Below are positions 45,359 to 53,092 of a stretch of 64,000 bases of DNA, piece after piece. The translations under genes were made by a program, and so were the position numbers. The DNA is from Selenomonas timonae (GTDB lineage: Bacteria > Bacillota > Negativicutes > Selenomonadales > Selenomonadaceae), in assembly GCF_014250475.1 (NCBI RefSeq), contig NZ_CP060204.1, positions 1,563,001 through 1,627,000 of the forward strand, read 5' to 3'. The first letter of the stretch is position 1; each line of letters begins with the position of its first letter. A model generated the notes under the pieces. It saw only the letters and a program-made list of their open reading frames with translations. It was not told the origin of the DNA and ran no database searches.

Positions 45359-45705
45359 CAATTGTTGATTTTCCAGTGTCCGAATCGCTTGCTGCCGATG
45401 GGCTCGATGCTGCCTGTTTCACGAAGCTGTTTTACCTCGCGCTCAATTGTTCTTTTTGCGACACCTAGCCTTTCTGCCATTTCAACCATTGTTATTTTAG
45501 GATTAGCTACGACCAGTTCCAGAATTTTATACGCTATACCGACATCCAAACCGACATTATGTCGGTTTGGGGATTTAGGATGAGAGACAAGTGGACTATG
45601 GGGAGCCTTAAAATGAACTCGAAGTCCATTTCTTCGTAATTCATAAAACGGAAGGTCTGCCCCCAACTCCTTGCAGGCCTCGCAGAGCTGTGAATGTCTT
45701 TTCAC
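45358..45705 (-). pseudogene. C-terminal piece of an ATP-binding (AlbA_2/RecG-like) regulator
   Basis: The 115-codon frame reads HSQLCEACKELGADLPFYELRRNGLRVHFKAP, then a winged helix (ILELVVANPKITMVEMAERLGVAKRTIEREVKQLRETGSIEPIG). This matches the tail of DUF4096/AAA_4-type ATP-binding proteins, whose N-terminal two thirds are missing. Its GTG start overlaps the preceding ORF6N gene, so it might still be translated as a small HTH protein. Confidence 0.55.
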
Positions 45706-46613
45706 AAATGTGTCAGAAGTTCCTGTAGGAGAGCCTCATCTTGCAAAAGCGTGATGGCAAAACATTTCTTTCCGGCATCTTTGAGCGATGCGCCGATGTG
45801 ATATGCCTCTTGGTGGTCAAGAATAAGGAAACGATCGTGAAAGGCATTGGTGTGATTAATGGTAAGCGTTGGATATTGACTGTTGAAGGTCGCAACATCT
45901 GCTGCCGTCAATCTCGTATTGTTGAATGTGTGGATTTCCACGGAAACATTAGCTTGTTTTTTTGCCAGCAGATTGAGCGTTCCTATATCTACATAGCCGT
46001 CAATGAGAATGATGTCCTTGGTTGCCTTTTGAATCAAGCTCGCCAATAAGCTGAATGCATCGTAGATTTGCCCGTTGAAGAATATCTTTTGACTGGACTC
46101 CGTGTGGGCGTGGATAAAGTCAAAGACTTGCTCGAATTTTTCATCGGTTTCTTTTTGAGAGACGAGTTGCTTTAGCTCCATTCGTTCTATGCGCTCGAAA
46201 AGATGGGCATTGCTGGCGATGAAATGTCGCATCTCAACAAAAGCCCGCATAATGCCGATGCTGACCTCTATGGCGACATCACTTCGCAGTACTCCGGACA
46301 GCATGGAAATCCCTTGCTCGGTGTAGACGTAGGGGAGATAGCGTCTGCCGCCATGCACAGTGTCACTTGAAATCCCAATTTGGGATTTCAAGATTTCAAA
46401 CTCATCTTCTGTGAGTTGAAAGCGAAAATCCTCTGGAAAGCGACGGGCGTTGCGGGCTACATTACGGTTCAGTATCCTTGTTTCTACCTGATAAAGCCGC
46501 GCCAAATCTGAGTCTAGCATGACTTGAATGCCACGAACGGTGTATACCAAATTCCGTATGTGGCTTGTGTCTATCGGCGCTATGGATGTCTGATCAGGGG
46601 CTTTCTCACTCAT
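45702..46613 (-). CDS. ORF6N-domain protein with phospholipase D-like C-terminus
   Basis: The 303-residue protein has an N-terminal ORF6N/KilA-N-like domain (VYTVRGIQVMLDSDLARLYQVETRILNRNVARNARRFPEDF) and a central helical region. The C-terminus (IILIDGYVDIGTLNLLAKK and HDRFLILDHQEAYHIGASLKDAGKK) resembles a PLD-type domain. ORF6N domains occur in phage antirepressors; the PLD-like part suggests a nucleic-acid or defence-related role. The ATG at 46613 has AAAGGAAC upstream. Confidence 0.75.
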   Translation of the reverse strand: MSEKAPDQTSIAPIDTSHIRNLVYTVRGIQVMLDSDLARLYQVETRILNRNVARNARRFPEDFRFQLTEDEFEILKSQIGISSDTVHGGRRYLPYVYTEQGISMLSGVLRSDVAIEVSIGIMRAFVEMRHFIASNAHLFERIERMELKQLVSQKETDEKFEQVFDFIHAHTESSQKIFFNGQIYDAFSLLASLIQKATKDIILIDGYVDIGTLNLLAKKQANVSVEIHTFNNTRLTAADVATFNSQYPTLTINHTNAFHDRFLILDHQEAYHIGASLKDAGKKCFAITLLQDEALLQELLTHL

Positions 46614-46674
46614 AAAAGTTCCTTTCCTTTTGAGGTGCCAAATTGGGATCTCAAATTTTGCTGGTGAATAGCAA

Positions 46675-47044
46675 TTAACCAAATTTTCTTGAGGTAGTCT
46701 TTACTAATTCCACAGAAATATTCCTGCGGAGAATTGCTGACAACATAGCTATACTCTGTTCGGTAAACGCGTAAGGCAGGATTCGCCGCCCGCCATGTGC
46801 GGAACTTGACATCACGATTTGTGATGTCAAGTTTGCCTCCTCCTTGGTTAACTGGAAGCAATATCTTTCGGGAAATCTTTTCTGATTCCGCTTCACAGCC
46901 TGATTCAGAACCCGTATCTCCACTTGATAGAGCATAGCAAGATCGCTGGCAAGCATTACCTGTTGATTACGTAGTGTAAATAAATCGACTGATATTTGGA
47001 GTGTCTGTGGCCGACGAGATGGACACTGGTTGAATTTCTTTCAT
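46675..47044 (-). pseudogene. Second ORF6N-domain gene, decayed
   Basis: From an ATG at 47044 the frame reads MKEIQPVSISSATDTPNIS and stops after a frameshift. In the next frame it continues QVMLASDLAMLYQVEIRVLNQAVKRNQKRFPERYCFQLT...HGGRRILPYAFTEQSIAMLSAILRRNISVELVKT. It is paralogous to the intact neighbour at 45702-46613 and lacks everything after the ORF6N domain. Confidence 0.7.
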
Positions 47045-47226
47045 GATGCTTTACCTCCTCGATAACTGGTGTGTTGCATCCCTCGGTTTTTTTATGTAGC
47101 TGGGCATGAGAAGGAAAAATTAGCTTATCCCTTACACAAGTTGTTAAACGTTATTGGAACTTCCTGCCTGTGTAGTTATTGAAGTGATAAACAGAAACTT
47201 GGAATAGGGGGATTGCAAAGTTTGAG
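47045..47226. other. Gap between ORF6N remnant and NACHT gene
   Basis: No gene. A T-rich CCTCGGTTTTTTT lies near 47082; no clear hairpin accompanies it. Confidence 0.35.
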
Positions 47227-49833
47227 CTACTGAAACAAATCAAACAAATCGTCGCCAACAGCCTGCTCTTTATCGATAAGTTCCTGCATATATGCTCTAA
47301 CGGCTAAAAACTCTGCCCTTATTGGAAAGTCATCACTTTCAAGTAAGTGGATAGTATCTTCGTGTTTCTCTGGATTTCTTAGGATGGCTTCGATATCAAT
47401 TTCATAATATCTTCCGACGACCTCAGGCTCTCCGAAGTACTCCTTATATTCCCAAGGTACGGCATTCTTGTTTATCAGAGAACCCGATTCGAACTCAGGG
47501 GATTTATAATCTGAATCAAGATAAACCCATTCATCCATAAGATATTCATCCTCTTGTGGTAATTCATCAAAGTCCAATGTCGCAGCTATATCTTGGATTC
47601 TGATAATTGCATTGTAAATAAAGGAGTTTGCTTCATTTCGAATCCATAGGCTTGTCTCTCCGCTCTCATAGTACAGTACAGGATACAGTTCCTCAAGAAA
47701 GGTCCAATAGCCATTTTTAGCGTCGCACATTACAAAGAGTGATTTTAGAAATGGAGAGAATATATACTCTTCAATTTTCTCCGGGATCATGTCATACAGC
47801 ATATTGAATGCCTTATCTGAGTAGTGACGGCGATTCTTGTTTTCAAAAAAATCACCAATTCGCTTCAAGTTTTTGTCCTTTTGCTTTGAAAAGTACAAGG
47901 CGCAGAAATACTCTTGGAAAGAGCGATGGGTGAAATGATACTTTCCGTTCTCGTAAAACATAAGGCACATATTTTCAACGAGGTCATCTCTGAAATCCGA
48001 CGGCGTGACGTTATGCAGTTCTTTTGTACGTTCGTGCAGACTGTTAAAATACTGGTCAAACAGAAGATCCGTGAATTCAAACTTCTCATCACGATAGCTT
48101 CGTGCACAGAACTCAGCAAAATAGTCTGCAAACCGATCTGCAGTCAATCCTGTCTTTAAGACGCGTTTGTATGCTCCTTTGCTTGCATCGTGTTTTTGGG
48201 ATAATGTGATGTATGCCTCTCTGTAAAAAATATGCATTTTTGATGGAATCTCTGCAAATTGCTCATACGTCATAAGCATGATGGTGAGAAGGAGTGGATT
48301 TTCGGTGAACTCCATATGTGTACGAAATAGGGTGTTATCTAATTCATTTCGGAAATTCGCCTTGATTGCCGGCTCGTCCGGTCTAAAATCCAACTTGTCA
48401 ATCAGTGAAAGTGCCTGTTCTTTAGTAAATGGGCAGAGGTTGAGTACGGTAAATCTATGAAGGGATATAAATGCTCCGGCTGGGCGAGAGGATATGACGA
48501 ACATGTTATCGGTGTACTTGTCGGCAAAAAATTCAAGGTCATGTTCGAACTTCTTCCTACAGTCTGATTTTATTTCATCTAAGCCATCAAACAGTAGCAA
48601 GCACGATCCATGTGAGAGTAGTTTTGAGAGGTCGTTTAGTTTTTTAGATCCACCGAGACCCTCAAATTTTTCAAAAATGTAATCCAATAAGCTGTCATAG
48701 GAATCACTGTAGTCCTTCAAAGGAATAAAGATAGGAATTTTCCCAAACTCATCAAAATGCTCTATGGAATCCAAAAGAAGGTGACGCATCATCATCGATT
48801 TTCCGAGACCGCCCGTACCGGAAATCAAGATGAAATTTGAACACTCGTGCAGTAACTGTGCTGTGCTGTTTTCTATAATTTTCCTGCGGTAACTGTTCTT
48901 TTTAATATAGATTCTTTGCTCGATGTTGTTGCAGATGTAAAAATTATAAAACTCCACGGGCGCATCGTTATAAAGAAGAGTTTTCAATTTATTGTATTTT
49001 TCACGAGTATTTTTAAGGTATGCGCGATATTCGTCTTTGGGAGAACGCATACTACGTCGGCTCGCCCAGTCTAGATCAAAATCGCTAGACCTCTTATCGA
49101 CCAGAACCTTACGTGGTCTGATGGAATCTTTATGCTCGCCTGATACAGGTTCGTCGACCTGAATTATATGGACAGAAACACTATTGCCCCAGTTCTTTCC
49201 AACCTCTGAATTAAACTTGCGCTTTGCTCTCTTTACAGTAGGTCGATCATGCCATGAATCAATAGTAGCTGCACCAACGGTGTTATCTGCTCGGTTCGAT
49301 AAAATGAAATGCCAAATACCAAGAAGGAATGGCTGCAGTTCGATGTTCTGCGCCGTGAGCAGATGCTTTTTATCCATTGGATGACCGTTTTGGTCAATGT
49401 AGAATATTTCATCTGTGATACTGGAGTCTCGGCTGATCGTATCGAGAATGGCACGAACGAGCCACCTCCCCATGTTTTTCTCATCGATGAAAGACAATGA
49501 AAATTGGCACATGCGCTGAAGAGGGGAGAAAAAAGTCTCTTTTATCTCACGGTCAAACGTGTGGATGAGCTCCTCTTTATCGAATGGAAGATATTCATTG
49601 GCAGAGAGTCTGCACGCTTTATATGAAGAAGTATGGGTTCGGATCGAACGTCCCGCAGGAGAAATATAGTCGGGGAAAGCCACACGGATGAGCCCTTCAA
49701 GAACCTCGCTGTCATTCAGACCGTCCTTTTCGCCAACCGCATTTTTCCTAGCGGCAGTTCTCTGTTTTCTTGCCTGAAGAAGCAGGGTGAAGAAGGTGCC
49801 GCCGCATAATACGTATTCTTTGTTTTCCAGCAT
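47227..49833 (-). CDS. NACHT-domain STAND NTPase, candidate anti-phage protein
   Basis: The 868-residue protein has an uncharacterised N-terminal region (1 to about 270), a linker, and a NACHT NTPase: Walker A ISGTGGLGKSMMM (about 338), Walker B CLLLFDGLDEI (about 411), SSRPAG sensor (about 455), helical region with ENPLLLTIM, and YHFTHRSFQEYFCALYF at about 635, the typical end of a NACHT-associated module. The acidic C-terminus (about 650-868) has no obvious repeats. Bacterial NACHT proteins (bNACHT) are NLR-like phage sensors. The N-terminal effector is not recognised. It is monocistronic and AT-richer than the core. Confidence 0.85.
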   Translation of the reverse strand: MLENKEYVLCGGTFFTLLLQARKQRTAARKNAVGEKDGLNDSEVLEGLIRVAFPDYISPAGRSIRTHTSSYKACRLSANEYLPFDKEELIHTFDREIKETFFSPLQRMCQFSLSFIDEKNMGRWLVRAILDTISRDSSITDEIFYIDQNGHPMDKKHLLTAQNIELQPFLLGIWHFILSNRADNTVGAATIDSWHDRPTVKRAKRKFNSEVGKNWGNSVSVHIIQVDEPVSGEHKDSIRPRKVLVDKRSSDFDLDWASRRSMRSPKDEYRAYLKNTREKYNKLKTLLYNDAPVEFYNFYICNNIEQRIYIKKNSYRRKIIENSTAQLLHECSNFILISGTGGLGKSMMMRHLLLDSIEHFDEFGKIPIFIPLKDYSDSYDSLLDYIFEKFEGLGGSKKLNDLSKLLSHGSCLLLFDGLDEIKSDCRKKFEHDLEFFADKYTDNMFVISSRPAGAFISLHRFTVLNLCPFTKEQALSLIDKLDFRPDEPAIKANFRNELDNTLFRTHMEFTENPLLLTIMLMTYEQFAEIPSKMHIFYREAYITLSQKHDASKGAYKRVLKTGLTADRFADYFAEFCARSYRDEKFEFTDLLFDQYFNSLHERTKELHNVTPSDFRDDLVENMCLMFYENGKYHFTHRSFQEYFCALYFSKQKDKNLKRIGDFFENKNRRHYSDKAFNMLYDMIPEKIEEYIFSPFLKSLFVMCDAKNGYWTFLEELYPVLYYESGETSLWIRNEANSFIYNAIIRIQDIAATLDFDELPQEDEYLMDEWVYLDSDYKSPEFESGSLINKNAVPWEYKEYFGEPEVVGRYYEIDIEAILRNPEKHEDTIHLLESDDFPIRAEFLAVRAYMQELIDKEQAVGDDLFDLFQ

Positions 49834-49855
49834 AAAAATACCTCATTTGCAAGTA

Positions 49856-49909
49856 TTGACACTATTAACGCAGTTGACGCTATTGACTGCTGTTTACTAT
49901 TTACAGCAA
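49856..49909. promoter_or_regulatory. Direct and inverted repeats upstream of the NACHT gene
   Basis: TTGACACTATT (49856) and TTGACGCTATT (49874) are direct repeats 18 bases apart, followed by a third TTGAC. Next comes an inverted repeat TGCTGT / ACAGCA (49889-49908). The cluster lies 20-75 bases before the NACHT start and is a candidate operator. Confidence 0.5.
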
Positions 49910-49929
49910 CACTATTGCATATAGGATGA

Positions 49930-49964
49930 GCCTCAGAGATTGAATCTCTGGGGCTTTATTTTTT
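49930..49964 (+). terminator. Intrinsic terminator
   Basis: GCCTCAGAGAT and ATCTCTGGGGC pair over a 3-base loop and are followed by TTTATTTTTT. It isolates the prophage from the NACHT region. Confidence 0.8.
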
Positions 49965-50034
49965 GACGATTGTGCATGTATCAATTATAGCACGGCTTTT
50001 CTGATTTTATAAGGAAAAATTCTAATCAAAAAGC

Positions 50035-50060
50035 GGTGACCAAATCGGATGTATGTGTCC
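50035..50060 (+). promoter_or_regulatory. Phage element, copy A (GGTGACC-N15-GTCC)
   Basis: GGTGACC, 15 bases, GTCCGCTTCTAT. The same core with exactly the same 15-base spacing occurs at 50968 and 56007, each time before a phage gene. It is followed here by an imperfect CTTCTA/TAGAG hairpin. Confidence 0.6.
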
Positions 50061-50155
50061 GCTTCTATGTAGAGAAAGCTTTTTAAGGTGGTGGTAGGAA
50101 GATTCAAATTTGGTTTCCCTAGGTAAGTCAATCTGTTGTCCAAGATGGCCATAGG

Positions 50156-50277
50156 ACGGCGGGATGCGAATAGGGATGCTGACAGGTAACGAGCCTGTCA
50201 GTATTCCTATGCTCCCACCGTGCTTCTTTATGCCCATTTTCGGACTGAAGCCCGTGCGTAGTTTTGCATCCCGCCGT
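50156..50277 (+). other. Structured leader of the first phage gene
   Basis: ACGGCGGGATGC (50156-50167) is exactly complementary to GCATCCCGCCGT (50266-50277). Between them is a hairpin CTGACAGG / CCTGTCAG extended by AGGGAT / ATTCCT (about 50171-50209). The nested arrangement lies 29 bases before the gene start and could be a regulatory RNA fold or DNA operator. The 49965-50305 stretch holds no protein gene. Confidence 0.5.
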
Positions 50278-50305
50278 TCGGCAAGAACGAAAGGAACGCA
50301 AAACT

Positions 50306-50962
50306 ATGAAAATCCAGCTTAACGGTATTATCAAAGACTACTCTGCGCAGGAGGTCAAGGCTCTCCAACAGCAAGGGCATCGTTTTCAGCTCAGTAAGAA
50401 GCTGGGCGTGTATGTTCCCGTCCCAATCCAGATTCACGAAAATGGTGGAACCAGAGATACGGGGATGGATGAGCTCGTCCGTCGCAAAGCAACCGGCGAG
50501 AAATTCCTCAAGGCATCGGGACAGGCGATTTATGCGCCGGTCGATACCGAGCAATACTCCGTCGTCATGCGCCCCATCTGGCGGGAGGATAAGCGGGAAA
50601 AGCGCGAGCAGCACTGTATCTATGAAGGAAAACCCTGCTGCGCCAACCGCAGCTGTGATGGATGCTCACATCCCGTGTATCGGACAATCTCCTTGGAGCG
50701 TGCGGTGGAACTCAACGATCCCGCGCTTCCCGTTCACGAGGATGTCACCGAGACCGTCAGTTGCAGAGAGCGCAATCGCAAATTGTACGAGGCTCTCGGT
50801 GAACTCGATCCCATCGACCATGAAATTCTCGTCCGCAGAGCGGCGGGAGAGTCGGAGCGTGCCATTGCCACCGCTGTCGGCTTCAAATCTAAGGAAAGCA
50901 TTCGTAAGCGCATGAATAAGTTCATGCCAGGGCTTCAGGCACAGCTCAAAGATTTTATGTAA
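50306..50962 (+). CDS. Phage sigma-70-like / HTH regulator
   Basis: The 218-residue protein carries a small zinc-ribbon-like segment (CIYEGKPCCANRSCDGCSHPVY, about 109-130) and a C-terminal sigma region 4-like helix-turn-helix (LYEALGELDPIDHEILVRRAAGESERAIATAVGFKSKESIRKRMNKF). It probably controls early phage transcription. The ATG at 50306 has AAAGGAAC upstream; the longer frame would start inside the leader fold. Confidence 0.7.
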   Translation: MKIQLNGIIKDYSAQEVKALQQQGHRFQLSKKLGVYVPVPIQIHENGGTRDTGMDELVRRKATGEKFLKASGQAIYAPVDTEQYSVVMRPIWREDKREKREQHCIYEGKPCCANRSCDGCSHPVYRTISLERAVELNDPALPVHEDVTETVSCRERNRKLYEALGELDPIDHEILVRRAAGESERAIATAVGFKSKESIRKRMNKFMPGLQAQLKDFM

Positions 50963-50967
50963 AAATC

Positions 50968-50993
50968 GGTGACCAAAACATACGGCGGTGTCC
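50968..50993 (+). promoter_or_regulatory. Phage element, copy B (GGTGACC-N15-GTCC)
   Basis: GGTGACC, 15 bases, GTCCTCTTCTTTAT, six bases after the preceding stop codon and about 55 bases before the next start. Confidence 0.6.
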
Positions 50994-51048
50994 TCTTCTT
51001 TATAGGAAGGTGAAAATACCCGCAGTCAATCGAAAGGAAGTGATCTCC

Positions 51049-51339
51049 ATGCGGGAGGAAAATGAAGCAATAGCCGAGCTTATCGGCGCTCTTCACCGAC
51101 TGGTTAATGTCTTGGAGGAATTCGTGCAGAGTTCCGAAGGAGAGGAACCGTTGCCAACGGAGAAGACAGAAGCACCGACCCTTGAGGAGGTACGCGCCGT
51201 ACTTGCGAAACTCTCTGTCGAAGGACACAGTGCCGCCGTCAAGGCACTGATTGCCAAGTTCGGTGCGGACAAACTCAGCGACATCGCACCGGAGCAGTAT
51301 GCGGCACTCTTGAAGGAGGCTGAGCACATTGGCACGTAA
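51049..51339 (+). CDS. Small phage protein, helical
   Basis: The 96-residue protein has an N-terminal amphipathic helix (EENEAIAELIGALHRLVNVLEEFVQ), an acidic linker, and a C-terminal TLEEVRAVLAKLSVEGHSAAVKALIAKFGADKLSDIAPEQYAALL, a pattern common in phage early regions directly before DUF2800. No function known. The ATG at 51049 follows AAGGAAGTG and overlaps the next gene. Confidence 0.7.
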   Translation: MREENEAIAELIGALHRLVNVLEEFVQSSEGEEPLPTEKTEAPTLEEVRAVLAKLSVEGHSAAVKALIAKFGADKLSDIAPEQYAALLKEAEHIGT

Positions 51340-52453
51340 GCATGCCCTCCTCTCTGCATCCTCTGCCGCACGTTGGATCGCCTGTCCGCCGTCGGCACGA
51401 CTCAATGCGGAGAAATCCGACACGCCGAGTGCGTACGCAGCCCAGGGGACGGACGCGCATATGCTCTGCGAGTACAAACTCCGCAAGGCTCTGGGTGAGC
51501 GGGTACGCGATCCGACCAAGCATCTCACTTCCTATGACACTGAGATGGAAGAGTGTGCTGAGGCATACTGCCAGTTCGTGATGGAGCAGGTCGAGCAGTT
51601 CCGTGCCGAGAGCAAGGACACGATGGTGTCGGTGGAGCAGCGCGTCGATTTCTCGGCGTTCGTGCCGGATGGCTTCGGCACAGCTGACACGCTCATCATT
51701 TCGGGCAAGAAAGTCTGCATTGTGGACTACAAGCACGGCAAAGGCATCGAGGTCAGTGCTGACCACAATCCGCAGATGATGTGTTACGCGCTCGGGTGCA
51801 TCCAGATGTTCGACGGTCTCTATGACATCGAAGAGGTACGGATGGTGATCTTCCAACCTCGTCTCGCCAACATCTCGGAGTTCAGCATCTCGAAAGCCGA
51901 CCTTCTGGCATGGGCGGCAGATACGCTTGTACCTGCGGCAAAACTGGCACACGCAGGAGAAGGCGAGTTCAGTGCAGGGGCGCACTGTCAGTTCTGCAAG
52001 ATCAAGGCGACCTGCCGTAAACGGGTAGAGTACAATCTGGAACTCGCCCGGTATGACTTCGAGATGCCGCCGACACTGGAGGATGCCGAGGTGGAGGCGG
52101 TGCTTGCAAAAGCCGACACGCTCGCCGCATGGGTCAGCGACATCAAGGAATACGCCTTGCAGCGGGCGATTCAAGGAAAACAGTGGACGGACTGGAAACT
52201 GGTCGAAGGTCGCTCGAATCGGAAATACACTGACGAGGCGGTTGTCGCTAAAACCGTCAAAGAAGCGGGCTTCGAGCCGTATGAGCAGAAACTGCTCGGG
52301 ATTACAGCGATGACCAGTCTGCTCGGAAAAAATAAGTTTGAGGAACTGCTCGGAGGCTTCATCGTAAAGCCACAGGGGAAACCAACCCTTGCTCCGATGA
52401 GCGACAAGCGGCCTGTGATGAATACTGCAGCAGAAGATTTTAAGGAAAGTTGA
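51329..52453 (+). CDS. DUF2800 protein, RecB/Cas4-like PD-(D/E)XK nuclease
   Basis: The 374-residue protein begins ARKHALLSASSAARWIACPPSARLN, has GTADTLIISGKKVCIVDYKHGKG (PD-(D/E)XK motif II-III: D...DYKxG) and a C-terminal cysteine cluster (HCQFCKIKATCRKR) with the upstream C that could hold an Fe-S cluster. DUF2800 is always phage-associated, next to DUF2815, and probably processes DNA ends during replication or recombination. The TTG at 51329 has AAGGAGG upstream. Confidence 0.87.
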   Translation: MARKHALLSASSAARWIACPPSARLNAEKSDTPSAYAAQGTDAHMLCEYKLRKALGERVRDPTKHLTSYDTEMEECAEAYCQFVMEQVEQFRAESKDTMVSVEQRVDFSAFVPDGFGTADTLIISGKKVCIVDYKHGKGIEVSADHNPQMMCYALGCIQMFDGLYDIEEVRMVIFQPRLANISEFSISKADLLAWAADTLVPAAKLAHAGEGEFSAGAHCQFCKIKATCRKRVEYNLELARYDFEMPPTLEDAEVEAVLAKADTLAAWVSDIKEYALQRAIQGKQWTDWKLVEGRSNRKYTDEAVVAKTVKEAGFEPYEQKLLGITAMTSLLGKNKFEELLGGFIVKPQGKPTLAPMSDKRPVMNTAAEDFKES

Positions 52454-52464
52454 GGAAAAGTACC

Positions 52465-53025
52465 ATGGCAAAAGTTATCAATCCGACAAAAGTGATCACG
52501 GGTGTCAAGACACGTTGGAGCTATGCCAACGTCTGGCAGGCAAAGTCCATCAACGGCGGTACGCCGAAGTACAGTGTGTCGCTTATTATTCCCAAGTCCG
52601 ACACCAAGACCGTGACCGCAGTCAAGAACGCCATTCAGGCGGCGTACGAGGAAGGGCAATCAAAGCTCAAGGGCAGCAGCAAGTCCGTGCCCGCACTCAC
52701 GGCGATCAAGAACCCACTCCGTGACGGCGATGTGGAACGCCCGGACGATGCGGCATACAAGGACAGCTACTTCATCAACGCCAACTCGGCTACGGCTCCC
52801 GGCATCGTGGATGCTGCCCGCAATCCGATCATCGAGCACTCGGAGGTCTACTCCGGCGTTTACGGACGCGCAAGCATCAACTTCTACGCATTCAACTCGA
52901 ACGGCAACAAGGGCATCGCTTGCGGGCTGAACAACCTGCAGAAGATTTCCGACGGTGAGCCGCTCGGCGGCAAGACACGCGCCGAGGATGACTTCGCCGA
53001 TGAGGACGAAGATTTCCTCAGCTAA
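52465..53025 (+). CDS. DUF2815 protein, probable phage ssDNA-binding protein
   Basis: The 186-residue protein has VITGVKTRWSYANVWQAKSINGGTPKYSVSLIIPKSD, the DUF2815 signature, an OB-like beta-rich core and a strongly acidic C-terminal tail (DDFADEDEDFLS) of the type ssDNA-binding proteins use to recruit partners. It stands between the nuclease and polymerase genes. Confidence 0.85.
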   Translation: MAKVINPTKVITGVKTRWSYANVWQAKSINGGTPKYSVSLIIPKSDTKTVTAVKNAIQAAYEEGQSKLKGSSKSVPALTAIKNPLRDGDVERPDDAAYKDSYFINANSATAPGIVDAARNPIIEHSEVYSGVYGRASINFYAFNSNGNKGIACGLNNLQKISDGEPLGGKTRAEDDFADEDEDFLS

Positions 53026-53034
53026 ATAGGACTA

Positions 53035-53072
53035 GGTGACACGGGCAGCGGGGATTCGTCCTCGCTGCCTTT
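53035..53072 (+). promoter_or_regulatory. GGTGAC-led hairpin before the polymerase gene
   Basis: GGTGACA is followed after 16 bases by GTCCTC. Here GGCAGCGGGGA and TCCTCGCTGCC form a strong hairpin with a TTCG loop, then TTTGTC. It resembles a terminator or attenuator and may be a diverged fourth member of the GGTGACC family. Confidence 0.5.
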
Positions 53073-53092
53073 GTCGAAGAAGGAGAAGTGAC

